Shown: positions 39,951-49,429, counted from the stretch's first letter. The stretch: DNA of 64,000 nt from Miltoncostaea oceani (GCF_018141545.1 NZ_CP064356.1:3423001-3487000), one strand, 5' to 3'. Notes: a model not told the origin generated them from the letters alone. Numbers and translations are program-made.

Positions 39951-41689
39951 CCGGGGACCGTGCGGCGGTCCGCGCCGCCGCGGGGACGGAGCACCCAGCG
40001 CGCGATGCGCTCCGTCACGGGCTGGTGGCGCTGCGACGGCATCGACCAGCGGATCTCCCCGGTGCGGGCGAGTGCGACGTGGACGAGGGCGATGGCCTCG
40101 GCCAGGTCGACGGGGACCGGGGCGAGGCCGATCTGCTCCATCGGCGCGAAGAGCTCGCGGCGCAGCCGGGGCTCGATCAGGTCGGGCAGGAAGAACGCGT
40201 CCTTGACGGCGCCCCCGAGGTCGTCGAGGTCGATCAGCACAACGAGCGGCGAGACCCGGCCGTCCTCCTTGGCGACGGTGATCACCACCTGCTGCTGATC
40301 GGGGGCGTCGATCGGCGACGTCGCCCACGCCGCCGAGGGCCCCGCCTCGAGCAGCCCCGCCACGGCGGGGCGCGGCGTCCGGCCCGGCCGGCCCGCGGCC
40401 TCCCGGGCGGCCGCCGCGGCGGCCGGGGGCAGCACCGCCGACAGCGCCAGGCAGGTGTCGCGGCCGTCGTCGCCCGCGGCGGCGAGCGCCGACAGCACCG
40501 ACGGGAGGTCGCCGTCGGGGATCGTGGCGGCCAGGTCCTCCGCCAGCGCCTCGACGAGGTACGAGCGGCCGGGGGCGACGACGGCGCGCGCGAGGCGGGC
40601 GGCGGCGTCGGCGTCGAGGCCGGCGCGGGCCCCGTCGAGCGCGGGCCGCACCCGCAGGAACGCGGCCTGGGCGTCGAGGTCCCCCGCGATGTCGCCGAGG
40701 CACGCCGCCACGTCGGAGCCCGGCACGGCGTGGGCGAGCCCGGACTCGGCCCACCGGCGCGCGCTGACCTCGTCGCCGGAGCGGTACGCGATCAGGGCGG
40801 CCTCGTACCAGTTCTCGGGGTCCGCGTCGGCGAGCGCGGGGCGCAGGACGTCGAGCGCCTCGTGGGCGCGCCCGGCGCGGGCGAGCACACGGGCCAGGTG
40901 GCGCCGGGCGGCCGGCGCGCGCTCCGGCAGGTGCCGGGTGAGCACGGCGACGAGCCGGGCCTGGGCGGCGGCGGCCGCCGCCGTCTGCTCCGCGGCGAGG
41001 AGGTCGGCCACGTCCGCCTCCAGCGCGTCGACCTCCTCCTCGGTGAGGCTCGCCCAGCGCGTGCCCGCGGGCCCGACCCACCCCAGGTGCACCTCGTAGC
41101 CCGCGTCCGCAAGGGCACGCGAGAGCGGCCGGCCCGCCGTGCGCAGGGCCCCGGGGTCGGACGCGGCGACCGCGGCGACCGCGCTCGCGAGGTGCGTGAT
41201 CGGCGGGGCGGTGGGGCGGCCGGGCCCGGGCAGGCGCGCCGCGACGGCGGCGGCGAGGGCCGCCTCGTCGCCGGGCCGCGCCGCCGGGGCGGGCACGCGC
41301 GACACGGCGACCTCCCGCGCGAGGGGGTCCTCGATGCGGACGAGGATCGTGTCGCCCTCGCGGGCGCCGGCGGGCAGGCGCAGCACCGGCTCGACGCCGA
41401 GCAGGGCCAGGGGCCCGAGGTCGGGCTCGACGTCCACCGCGCCGGCGGCGACGGCGGCGGCGTCCACCTCCACCGCGAGCTCCACGCCCGTCAGCGCCTG
41501 CGCCACGCTCGCGAGCCGGCCGTCGGCCAGCCAGAGCACCCGGGGGTCGTCGCGCACGGCGCGCCGCACCGCCGCGGCGGGGTCCCGGGCGCGGGTCGCG
41601 CCACGCCGCGCCAGGGTGTCCCCCAAGCGGTCGGCGCCGAGGGGTCCTCCGGCGAGGAGCGACACCACGGAGTCGGCGATTCGACCCAT
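39944..41689 (-). CDS. Large Ala/Arg-rich protein with TPR-like middle, unknown
   Basis: 581 aa. The N-terminal 70 residues look like a winged-helix-type repeat unit (GADRLGDTLARRGATRARDPAAAVRRAVRDDPRVLWLADGRLASV). A middle region (about 255-335) has TPR-like helix pairs (RRHLARVLARAGRAHEALDVLRPALADADPENWYEAALIAYRSGDEVSARRW). The C-terminal part contains a beta-rich segment with VVITVAKEDGRVSPLVVLIDLDDLGGAVKDAFFL. I do not recognise a family for the whole. The ATG has no SD; TATCCT lies 6 bases upstream. It stands alone between two convergent or divergent neighbours. Confidence 0.6.
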   Translation of the reverse strand: MGRIADSVVSLLAGGPLGADRLGDTLARRGATRARDPAAAVRRAVRDDPRVLWLADGRLASVAQALTGVELAVEVDAAAVAAGAVDVEPDLGPLALLGVEPVLRLPAGAREGDTILVRIEDPLAREVAVSRVPAPAARPGDEAALAAAVAARLPGPGRPTAPPITHLASAVAAVAASDPGALRTAGRPLSRALADAGYEVHLGWVGPAGTRWASLTEEEVDALEADVADLLAAEQTAAAAAAQARLVAVLTRHLPERAPAARRHLARVLARAGRAHEALDVLRPALADADPENWYEAALIAYRSGDEVSARRWAESGLAHAVPGSDVAACLGDIAGDLDAQAAFLRVRPALDGARAGLDADAAARLARAVVAPGRSYLVEALAEDLAATIPDGDLPSVLSALAAAGDDGRDTCLALSAVLPPAAAAAAREAAGRPGRTPRPAVAGLLEAGPSAAWATSPIDAPDQQQVVITVAKEDGRVSPLVVLIDLDDLGGAVKDAFFLPDLIEPRLRRELFAPMEQIGLAPVPVDLAEAIALVHVALARTGEIRWSMPSQRHQPVTERIARWVLRPRGGADRRTVPGA

Positions 41690-41750
41690 GCGCCCAGGAT
41701 AGCGACGGTCCCGGTCGCGCCCCGGGACCCCCGCTGGCATCATGCCCCAC

Positions 41751-41789
41751 GTGCCGCGCCCGCCCCGCACGCGCCGAGGCGCCACGTGA
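41751..41789 (+). CDS. Possible 12-residue leader peptide for the DedA gene
   Basis: GTG 41751 lies exactly 7 bases after CATCAT (41738-41743), the leaderless signature. It would give VPRPPRTRRGAT and stop in a TGA that overlaps the DedA start as GTGA. A short Arg/Pro-rich peptide coupled this way could control DedA translation. Too short to be proven from sequence. Confidence 0.3.
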   Translation: MPRPPRTRRGAT

Positions 41790-42475
41790 TCGCCATGCTG
41801 GCCGCCGCCGCCGCCGCGATGGCCTCGATCGGCGGCACCTTCCAGCAGATCGCCGAGGACGCCGCCGCCTACGGGTACTGGGCGGTGCTCCTCGTGGTCG
41901 CGGGCGACGGCGTCTTCCCGGCCCTGCCGGGCGAGACGGCGATCGTCGCGGCGGCGGTCCTCGCCGCCGACGGCAGCCTCAGCCTCCCCCTCGTCATCCT
42001 CGCCGGCACGGCGGGCGCGATCCTCGGCGACTCCGCCGCCTACTGGATCGGTCGCGCCGGCGGCGGCAGGATCAAGCGCTTCGTGACCCGCATCGCCGGG
42101 GCCGACCGCCTCGAGGCCGCCGAGCGCATGGTCGCCCGGCAGGGCCCGGCGCTCGTGTTCGTCGGGCGCTTCCTCCCCGGGATCCGGATCGCGATCAACC
42201 TCTCCTGCGGCGCCGGGCAGATGGACTACCGGCGCTTCCTCCTGTTCGACACGCTCGGCGCGTTCTTCTGGGCCAGCCAGGCTGCCCTGCTCGGGTACTT
42301 CGCCGGGAAGGCCTTCGCCGACCAGCTCTGGGTCGCGTTCGTGGTCGCCTTCGCGGTCACCGGGGTGGTCGCCCTGTTCGTCACCGTCAAGGAGCGCAAG
42401 CGCGTCAAGCGGGAGCGTGCCGAGGCCGAGGCGGAGCGCGCGGCGGCCGGGCGGGCGGCGACACCGGAGGCCTGA
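41786..42475 (+). CDS. DedA family membrane protein
   Basis: 229 aa. DedA/SNARE-associated (VTT) fold: GYWAVLLVVAGDGVFPALPGETAIVAAAVLA, GTAGAILGDSAAYWIGRAGGG, then FVGRFLPGIRIAINLSCGAGQMDYRRFLLFDTLGAFFWASQAALLGYFAGKAF with the conserved G-R-F-x-P-G-x-R. Proteins of this family flip lipids such as undecaprenyl phosphate or phosphatidylethanolamine, using the proton gradient. GTG 41786 is preferred (weak GAGG SD, and overlap with the putative leader peptide); ATG 41795 is the alternative. Confidence 0.88.
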   Translation: MIAMLAAAAAAMASIGGTFQQIAEDAAAYGYWAVLLVVAGDGVFPALPGETAIVAAAVLAADGSLSLPLVILAGTAGAILGDSAAYWIGRAGGGRIKRFVTRIAGADRLEAAERMVARQGPALVFVGRFLPGIRIAINLSCGAGQMDYRRFLLFDTLGAFFWASQAALLGYFAGKAFADQLWVAFVVAFAVTGVVALFVTVKERKRVKRERAEAEAERAAAGRAATPEA

Positions 42476-42700
42476 CCGGCGGGGTCACCGCCGACCGGCG
42501 TTGTGAGTTTTCTGTTGAGTCGACCCCACGGAACCGGAGCTTCTCTCAGGTTTCGGGGCACTCCGGCCGATAGTCGAGGTTGCGGCTCCTGAGACAGCCG
42601 CCCACAATCGTGTCCATGCCAGGGATGGTTGACATTGGTGGATTCGTCTCACATCACATCCGGCGGCCGGGGACCCCGGCGTACGGTGGGACCGCCTGAG

Positions 42701-43411
42701 ATGGTCGTCGGGCACCAGGCCGGCGGGGGGGTGCGCAGCCCCGGCGGCCGCGCGGTGCCCCGCATCGGCGCCCCCCGCCTCCTCTCGGTCTCGGCCGCGG
42801 CGCGCCTGCTCGGCGTCAGCTCGTCCTCGCTCCGCGCCTGGGCCGCGGCGGGCCGCGTCCCCTGCGTGCGCACCCCCGGCGGGCACCGCCGCTTCGAGCT
42901 CGACGAGCTCGTGCGGTGGCTCGCGGACCGCGGCGGCGCGCCACCCGCCCCCCAGACGCGGATGCAGGAGCTCGTGCCGACCCGCATCGAGGCGATGCCG
43001 GAGACGGCCGGCGTGCTCGCGGCGGCCGGCGACGACGTCCTCAGCGCCTTCGAGGAGGAGCTCGCCCGGACCCGCGCCGGGGCGACCCGTCCGTCCGCGA
43101 CCCGCCAGGCCCGGGTGCTCGGGGCGCTCGAGTCCCTCGCCGACGCGCTCGGCGCCGGCGACCTCTCCGGGTGCTACCGCGACGCCGAGTGGGAGGGGTT
43201 CCGCCACGGGGCCTCCGGCCAGGCCGGCGACGCGCCGGTCACCGAGGCGCTCGCCCTGCGACGGGCCGTCGACCGCGTCCTCGGGCCCCGGCTCTCGGAG
43301 CGACCCGGCGAGCAACGCGCCGTCGAGCGCTCCCTCGACCGCATGGCGGTGAGGGTCGCGGCCGGCTACGCCGACGGGGTCCGCTGCCGGCTGCGCTCGA
43401 GTCTCGAGTGA
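42701..43411 (+). CDS. MerR/BldC-like DNA-binding protein, copy 1
   Basis: About 236 aa. Residues about 28-80 form a MerR-type helix-turn-helix without the usual dimerisation helix directly after it: LLSVSAAARLLGVSSSSLRAWAAAGRVPCVRTPGGHRRFELDELVRWLADRG. A helical C-terminal domain (about 110-235) is shared with the next gene, including ALALRRAVDRVLGPRLSERP. No effector residues such as metal-binding Cys pairs are visible. The start is uncertain: ATG 42701, GTG 42731 and GTG 42638 are in frame; TACGGT (42682-42687) may be a -10. The 225 bases upstream hold TTGACA (42629-42634) and no other clear site. Confidence 0.75.
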   Translation: MVVGHQAGGGVRSPGGRAVPRIGAPRLLSVSAAARLLGVSSSSLRAWAAAGRVPCVRTPGGHRRFELDELVRWLADRGGAPPAPQTRMQELVPTRIEAMPETAGVLAAAGDDVLSAFEEELARTRAGATRPSATRQARVLGALESLADALGAGDLSGCYRDAEWEGFRHGASGQAGDAPVTEALALRRAVDRVLGPRLSERPGEQRAVERSLDRMAVRVAAGYADGVRCRLRSSLE

Positions 43412-43412
43412 C

Positions 43413-44099
43413 GTGGCGCACGGGGCGCTCGTGACGGGGTCACCCGGGCGCCAGCGGCGGTCGGAGGGTCCGTGGCTGTCGGTCTCCGCGGCCGCCCGCG
43501 CCCTCGGCGTCAGCCCGAGCACGCTGCGCCTCTGGGCCAGCGAGGGGCGCGTGCCCCACGTCCGCACCGCCGGCGGCCACCGCCGCTTCGACCCCGAGGC
43601 GCTGCGCCAGTGGCTCGCCCGCCAGCCCGCCCGGCCGACGCGCCCGCCCCGTCCGGCCCCCTCCCAGATCCCCGCCTCGGCGACGCTCGCCGACGTGCTG
43701 CGCGCCCGGGCCGACCTCGTCTCCGAGGCCGTCGAGGCCCTCGTCGAGGGCCCCGCGGAGGCCGCCTACCGGCGCCTGCCGCCCACCGAGCGCCGCGGCG
43801 TCGTGCGCGCCTGGGTCGACGCCCTCGCGGACGGCTTCGCGACCGGGAGCCTCAACGAGGCGCTGGAGCGGGCCGAGACGTACGGCCGCGGCCACGGCCT
43901 CGCCGGGTCGTCGGCGGAGGTCACCCTCGGCGGGAGCCTCGCCCTGGAGCGCGCGATGGACCGTGCCCTCGCCGCGCCGCCGTCGCCGCTCTCCGAGGAG
44001 GAGCGCCGCGAGGTCGTCGCCGCGATGAGCCAGCTCACCGTGCGCGTCGCGACGGCCTGGGCGGCCGCCGTCGCCGGCCGGGGCGCCCGCCCCGGCTGA
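43413..44099 (+). CDS. MerR/BldC-like DNA-binding protein, copy 2
   Basis: 228 aa tandem paralogue of the previous gene. The helix-turn-helix WLSVSAAARALGVSPSTLRLWASEGRVPHVRTAGGHRRFDPEALRQWLARQ is almost the same, and the C-terminal helical domain has the matching LGGSLALERAMDRALAAP. The linker and sensing part differ. GTG 43413 begins one base after the previous stop; GTG 43432 is an alternative. The pair is likely co-transcribed and may form a heterodimer. The targets are unknown. Confidence 0.75.
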   Translation: MAHGALVTGSPGRQRRSEGPWLSVSAAARALGVSPSTLRLWASEGRVPHVRTAGGHRRFDPEALRQWLARQPARPTRPPRPAPSQIPASATLADVLRARADLVSEAVEALVEGPAEAAYRRLPPTERRGVVRAWVDALADGFATGSLNEALERAETYGRGHGLAGSSAEVTLGGSLALERAMDRALAAPPSPLSEEERREVVAAMSQLTVRVATAWAAAVAGRGARPG

Positions 44100-44102
44100 C
44101 CG

Positions 44103-44933
44103 TCAGGCCGCGGGGACGGGGATCCGGACCCGCTCGATCGTGCGCCCGCGGGGCGTCACCGCGCGGACGCCGATCGCCGTGCGGGTGGCGGTCACGACCA
44201 GGAAGTGGTGCTCCAGGGCGCACCGCCGCAGGCCGTCGGTGAACAGCCGGACGCAGGGGTAGACCTGCGCGCCGCCCCCGCCGGTCGTGACGTACGTGGT
44301 CCCGTCGGCCTCGATGCGCTCGTACATGTGGTTGTGGCCCTGCAGGACGAGCGCGACGCGCCCGCGGCGCAGCAGGGGGCCCCAGAGCCGGCGGGCGGTG
44401 TCGGCGGGCGGGTGGACCCCCGCGGTGCGCAACGGCTGGTGCACCGACACGATGCGCGCACCCGCCCACCGCGCGGACATCTCCCGGCGCAGGAACGCGA
44501 GCTGCCCCGGGTCGTCGGGGGCGTTGCCGTCGAGGACGACCACCCGCGCCGGCCCCGAGGTGAACGCGTAGTAGCGGCGGGGCGAGCGGAGCTGGACGGC
44601 GGTCCCGGTGCCCCCGAGGTCGTGGTTCCCCCACGTCGCCCGCCAGGGGACGCCGAGCCGGATCAGGCACCGCTCCGGTCGCGTCCACGTCGCGTCGGTG
44701 GCGGCCCCGGCGGGGTAGAAGTTGTCGCCCGTCGTGAGGACGAAGGCGAACGGCGCGCGGCGGGCCTCCCCGCACATGCGGCGGGTGACGGCCGCCTGGG
44801 CGGCCGACCCGTCCCCCCAGTCGCCCTTCACCACGAAGCGGACCGCGTCCGCGGGTGGCGCAGGGACGCCGCCCGCGGGCGCCGCTGCGGCGATGCCCGC
44901 CGCGGCGAGCAGGCCGGCCAGCGCGGCGCTCAC
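44103..44933 (-). CDS. Secreted metallophosphoesterase
   Basis: 276 aa calcineurin-like (purple-acid-phosphatase-like) phosphoesterase with an N-terminal signal peptide (ALAGLLAAAGIAAAAPAGG). Metal-binding motifs KGDWGDGS, TTGDNFYPAG, WGNHDLGG, IVSVHQPL and LQGHNHMYER are all present. It probably hydrolyses phosphate esters outside the membrane. GTG overlaps the stop of the small upstream gene as GTGA. The stop codon forms a short hairpin with the convergent MerR-like gene's stop (44094-44109). Confidence 0.88.
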   Translation of the reverse strand: MSAALAGLLAAAGIAAAAPAGGVPAPPADAVRFVVKGDWGDGSAAQAAVTRRMCGEARRAPFAFVLTTGDNFYPAGAATDATWTRPERCLIRLGVPWRATWGNHDLGGTGTAVQLRSPRRYYAFTSGPARVVVLDGNAPDDPGQLAFLRREMSARWAGARIVSVHQPLRTAGVHPPADTARRLWGPLLRRGRVALVLQGHNHMYERIEADGTTYVTTGGGGAQVYPCVRLFTDGLRRCALEHHFLVVTATRTAIGVRAVTPRGRTIERVRIPVPAA

Positions 44934-45250
44934 GCGCCCCCGGAGGAGCTCCCCGCGGCGTCGATGTCGCGCCGCAGGCGGTCCGCCCGCTCGCGCAACC
45001 GCGCCCGCGCCGCGTCGAGGGCCTCCTGCGGGTCGTCGGCGGCGTCCAGGGCCGGCGCGACGTCGTCCTCCGCCCGGGTGACCGCGTCGACCGCGTCGGC
45101 GTCGGCCGCCTGACCCGCCGGGGACGGCGCCGGCAGCATCCTCGCCGGCTCCGGCGCGGGCCGGCGGCGGCGCGCCACGGCCAGCCCGGCCCCCGCTCCC
45201 ACGGCCCCCAGGGCGGACGCCACCCACATGCTCCACCTGCGCATCGCCAT
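44930..45250 (-). CDS. Small membrane-anchored helical protein, unknown
   Basis: 106 aa. A short N-terminal hydrophobic anchor (WSMWVASALGAVGAGAGLAVA) precedes an Arg/Pro linker and a charged helix (DDPQEALDAARARLRERADRLRRDIDAA). No family recognised. A GAGG-like SD precedes ATG 45250. It is coupled to the phosphoesterase gene and divergent from the rpsF operon. Confidence 0.65.
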   Translation of the reverse strand: MAMRRWSMWVASALGAVGAGAGLAVARRRRPAPEPARMLPAPSPAGQAADADAVDAVTRAEDDVAPALDAADDPQEALDAARARLRERADRLRRDIDAAGSSSGGA

Positions 45251-45291
45251 CACCTCGGTCGCGGGACTCCGGGGCGGCATGTTACCGCTGC

Positions 45292-45361
45292 TATAGTCTC
45301 GGACCTGCCGGAGCCCGGTCGCTCCGGAACGCTTGCGTGCCGCAACCTCCGGAGGTCCAGG
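45292..45361 (+). promoter_or_regulatory. rpsF operon -10 box and leader
   Basis: TATAGT (45292-45297) is a strong -10; no clear -35 is seen. The leader of about 58 bases ends in GGAGG (45351-45355), placed six bases before ATC 45362. It is C/G-rich with repeated CCGGA/CCGGAG words that could fold, possibly a site for S6:S18 autoregulation, which is not shown here. Confidence 0.55.
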
Positions 45362-45784
45362 ATCACCCCGTACGAGATCATGATCATCCTCAATCCCGAC
45401 GCGGATGAGGAGCAGCAGCAGGAGATCCTGGAGAGGGTCCAGCAGCTCATCACGGACGGTGGCGGCACCGTCGACCACGTCAACGACTGGGGTCGGCGCA
45501 AGATCACCTTCCCCATGGAGAAGCGGCCCGACGGCCGCTACGTGGTCATCACCTGCCAGGGCGAGCCCACGTCCCTGCCCGAGATCGAGCGGGTGCTCTC
45601 GATCAACAAGGGGGTCGTCCTGCGCGCCCTCTTCATCCGCCTCAACCACAACGAGGCCGAGCGGGCACGCGCCACCGGCGCCCCCGCACCCGTCGACACC
45701 CACCCGGAGCGCGAGGACCGGCCGCAGCGCGGCCGTCCCGGCGGTCGCGGCGGCGGTGGCGGCGGCCGGCGCGGCCCCCGCTAG
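45362..45784 (+). CDS. rpsF: 30S ribosomal protein S6, apparent ATC start
   Basis: 140 aa. The S6 fold is complete: TPYEIMIILNPDADEEQQQEILERVQQLI, then RKITFPMEKRPDGRYVVITCQG and LSINKGVVLRALFIRLN. A Gly/Arg-rich tail extends the C-terminus. S6 proteins begin M-x-x-Y-E; here the Met position is ATC. The frame has no ATG, GTG or TTG near it upstream, and GGAGG stands six bases before the ATC. The next ATG (45380) would delete part of the first beta strand. First gene of the rpsF-ssb-rplI-dnaB-purA run. Confidence 0.9.
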   Translation: MTPYEIMIILNPDADEEQQQEILERVQQLITDGGGTVDHVNDWGRRKITFPMEKRPDGRYVVITCQGEPTSLPEIERVLSINKGVVLRALFIRLNHNEAERARATGAPAPVDTHPEREDRPQRGRPGGRGGGGGGRRGPR

Positions 45785-45790
45785 CCCGAC

Positions 45791-46279
45791 ATGCCCGCCG
45801 ACCTGAACCGCGTCACCCTGGTGGGGCGCCTGACGCGTGATCCGGAGCTGCGCCACACCGGTGGCGGGGACCCGATCTGCTCGATCCGCCTGGCGTGCTC
45901 GAGCCGTGGACGCGGCGACGACGGCCAGTGGACCGACAAGCCCAACTACTTCGACGTGACGGTCTTCGGCCGTCAGGCCGAGACCGCCTCGACGTACCTC
46001 GCCAAGGGACGGCGGATCGGCGTCGACGGTCGCCTGTCGTGGCGTGAGTGGCAGGCACAGGACGGCAGCAAGCGCCAGTCCGTCGAGGTGATCGCCAACG
46101 ACGTCTTCTTCCTCGACAGCCGCGGCGACGGCGAGGGCGGCGGCGGTGGCGGTGGGTTCCCGGCGTCGCAGGGATCCGGGTGGAGCCCCGCCCCCGCGGG
46201 TGGCGGCGACCTGCCGGTGGACCGCAGCGACATGAAGCCGCAGCCCGCGCGCTCGGACGACGACGACATCCCCTTCTAA
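45791..46279 (+). CDS. ssb: Single-stranded DNA-binding protein
   Basis: 162 aa. N-terminal OB fold (LNRVTLVGRLTRDPELRHTGGGDPICSIRLAC, then PNYFDVTVFGRQAETASTYLAKGRRIGVDGRLSWREW), a Gly-rich flexible linker, and the acidic C-terminal peptide DDDDIPF that recruits replication and repair partners. It lies 6 bases after rpsF. Confidence 0.97.
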   Translation: MPADLNRVTLVGRLTRDPELRHTGGGDPICSIRLACSSRGRGDDGQWTDKPNYFDVTVFGRQAETASTYLAKGRRIGVDGRLSWREWQAQDGSKRQSVEVIANDVFFLDSRGDGEGGGGGGGFPASQGSGWSPAPAGGGDLPVDRSDMKPQPARSDDDDIPF

Positions 46280-46297
46280 GGCAAGGCGAGAGACACC

Positions 46298-46750
46298 ATG
46301 CAGGCGATCCTTCTGACTGAGGTCGAGGGGCTCGGCGAAGCCGGGACCGTCGTCAACGTCGCGCGCGGCTACATGCGCAACTTCCTCCTCCCCCGCGGCA
46401 TGGCCGAGGTGGCGACCCCGGCGCGCATCGCCGAGGTGCAGCGCCGCGAGGAGGCACGCAGGGCCGCGGCGATCCGCGCCGTGGAGCAGTCCAAGGAGCT
46501 CGTGGACCTGCTCAGCCGCACCATCCTCACCCTCAAGGCGAAGGCCGGCGACGACGGCCGCCTCTTCGGCTCGATCACCTCCGCCGACGTGGCCACCGCG
46601 ATCAAGGAGGCCCGCGGCGTGACCGTGGACCGCCGGAGCATCACGGTGGAGCCCCCCATCCGCGCGGTCGGCACCTACTCCGTCCCGATCGAGCTGGCCC
46701 CCGGGCTGACGACCGAGGTGAAGACCATCGTCAGCCCGCTGATCGACTGA
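46298..46750 (+). CDS. rplI: 50S ribosomal protein L9
   Basis: 150 aa. N-terminal L9 signature ILLTEVEGLGEAGTVVNVARGYMRNFLLPRGMAEVAT, then a long connecting helix and the C-terminal rRNA-binding domain (DGRLFGSITSADVATAIKEA). It follows ssb by 18 bases. The gene for S18 (rpsR), which usually lies between ssb and rplI, is absent here. Confidence 0.97.
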   Translation: MQAILLTEVEGLGEAGTVVNVARGYMRNFLLPRGMAEVATPARIAEVQRREEARRAAAIRAVEQSKELVDLLSRTILTLKAKAGDDGRLFGSITSADVATAIKEARGVTVDRRSITVEPPIRAVGTYSVPIELAPGLTTEVKTIVSPLID

Positions 46751-46782
46751 GCACCGCCCGCCCCGCGGGGCAGAGGAACCCG

Positions 46783-48126
46783 GTGGCCACGTCGTCGGAG
46801 AGCGTCCCGCCCCCGCAGAACGCGGAGGCCGAGGCGATGTTGCTCGCCAGCCTCATGGAGGTCGACGCGTACGTCGCCGAGGCCCAGGGGATGCTCGACG
46901 CGGAGGACTTCTACCGCGAGGGGCACCGGGCGGTGTACCGCGCCATCCAGGCGCTGTTCCAGACCGGGGAGCCCGTCGAGCCGATCACGGTGATCGAGCA
47001 GCTCACCAAGAACGGCGAGCTCGACGCCGCGGGCGGGCGCGGCGGCGTGCTCGACCTGATGGAGACCCCCTTCATCGCGGCGAGCTACAAGAGCTACGCC
47101 GAGATCGTCCGCGACGCCTCGACCCAGCGGCGGCTGCTGCGCGTCGGGCAGGAGATCGAGCGGATGATCGCCCAGCGCGAGGGCGAGACCACGGCGATGC
47201 TCCAGGACGCCGAGACGCTCGTCTACGAGCTGTCGCAGAAGGGCGTCCGCGGGGACTTCACCCGCGCCGACAAGCTCGTCATCAAGGGCCTCGAGCGCCT
47301 CACCGCGGCCGAGGAGGCCGGCGGCGGCGTGGTCGGCGTGCCCACCGGCTTCATCGACCTCGACAAGGTCGTCGGCGGGCTCCAGGCGGGCAACATGGTC
47401 GTCGTCGCCGCCCGCCCCAGCATGGGCAAGACGGCGCTGGCCCTCGGCATCGCCGAGAACGCCGCCCTCACCCAGAACCTCGCCGTCGCCGTGTTCAGCC
47501 TCGAGATGAGCGGCGACGAGCTGATCCAGCGCCTCCTGTCGTCGGTCGCGATCGTCGACGCCGGACGCATCCGCGCCGGGCGGCTCGCGCCCGAGGACTG
47601 GTCGCGCATCGGCCGCGCCGCCGACCGCCTGTCCGCCGCCCGGCTCTACATCGACGACTCCGAGGGCGTCACCGTCGGCGAGATGCGGACGAAGCTGCGC
47701 CGCCTCAAGAGCCGCGACGGCCTCGACCTGCTGATCGTCGACTACATCCAGCTGATGGAGGGCAACCGCGGCCGCAAGGACGAGAACCGCGTCCAGGAGA
47801 TCTCCGCGATCTCGCGGAACCTGAAGATGCTGGCGCGCGACCTCGAGGTGCCGATCATCTGCGTCTCGCAGCTCAACCGCTCGCCGGACTCCCGCAACGA
47901 CAAGCGCCCGATGCTGTCGGACCTGCGCGAGTCGGGCGCGATCGAGCAGGACGCCGACCTCGTGCTGATGATCTACCGGGACGACTACTACAACCCGGAG
48001 ACGTCCGAGGACAAGGGACTCGCCGAGGTGATCGTCGCCAAGAACCGGCACGGGCCCACCGACCGCGTGAAGCTCACGTTCCGCGGCAGCTACGCCAAGT
48101 TCGACAACCTGGACCGGGATCACTGA
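46783..48126 (+). CDS. dnaB: Replicative DNA helicase DnaB
   Basis: 447 aa hexameric helicase. N-terminal domain PPQNAEAEAMLLASLMEVDAYVAEA; RecA-like domain with Walker A AARPSMGKTALAL, FSLEMSGDELIQRLLSS, Walker B LLIVDYIQLM, and the arginine-finger region SQLNRSPDSRNDKRPMLSDLRESGAIEQDADLVLMIYRDDYY. There is no intein, although DnaB is a common intein host. GTG start with SD GAGGAA. Confidence 0.97.
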   Translation: MATSSESVPPPQNAEAEAMLLASLMEVDAYVAEAQGMLDAEDFYREGHRAVYRAIQALFQTGEPVEPITVIEQLTKNGELDAAGGRGGVLDLMETPFIAASYKSYAEIVRDASTQRRLLRVGQEIERMIAQREGETTAMLQDAETLVYELSQKGVRGDFTRADKLVIKGLERLTAAEEAGGGVVGVPTGFIDLDKVVGGLQAGNMVVVAARPSMGKTALALGIAENAALTQNLAVAVFSLEMSGDELIQRLLSSVAIVDAGRIRAGRLAPEDWSRIGRAADRLSAARLYIDDSEGVTVGEMRTKLRRLKSRDGLDLLIVDYIQLMEGNRGRKDENRVQEISAISRNLKMLARDLEVPIICVSQLNRSPDSRNDKRPMLSDLRESGAIEQDADLVLMIYRDDYYNPETSEDKGLAEVIVAKNRHGPTDRVKLTFRGSYAKFDNLDRDH

Positions 48127-48145
48127 TGACGGACCGAGACACCTG

Positions 48146-49425
<1,280 letters not shown>

Positions 49426-49429
<4 letters not shown>

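Noticed and set aside
42629-42634. TTGACA as the -35 box of the MerR-like genes
   Set aside because: The hexamer is perfect, but no -10-like sequence lies 16-18 bases downstream, and the better -10 (TACGGT at 42682) is too far away.
45304-45361. S6:S18-binding leader structure before rpsF
   Set aside because: The leader is short and GC-rich with repeated CCGGA words, but I could not draw the known bulged stem with confidence; kept only as a possibility in the leader entry.
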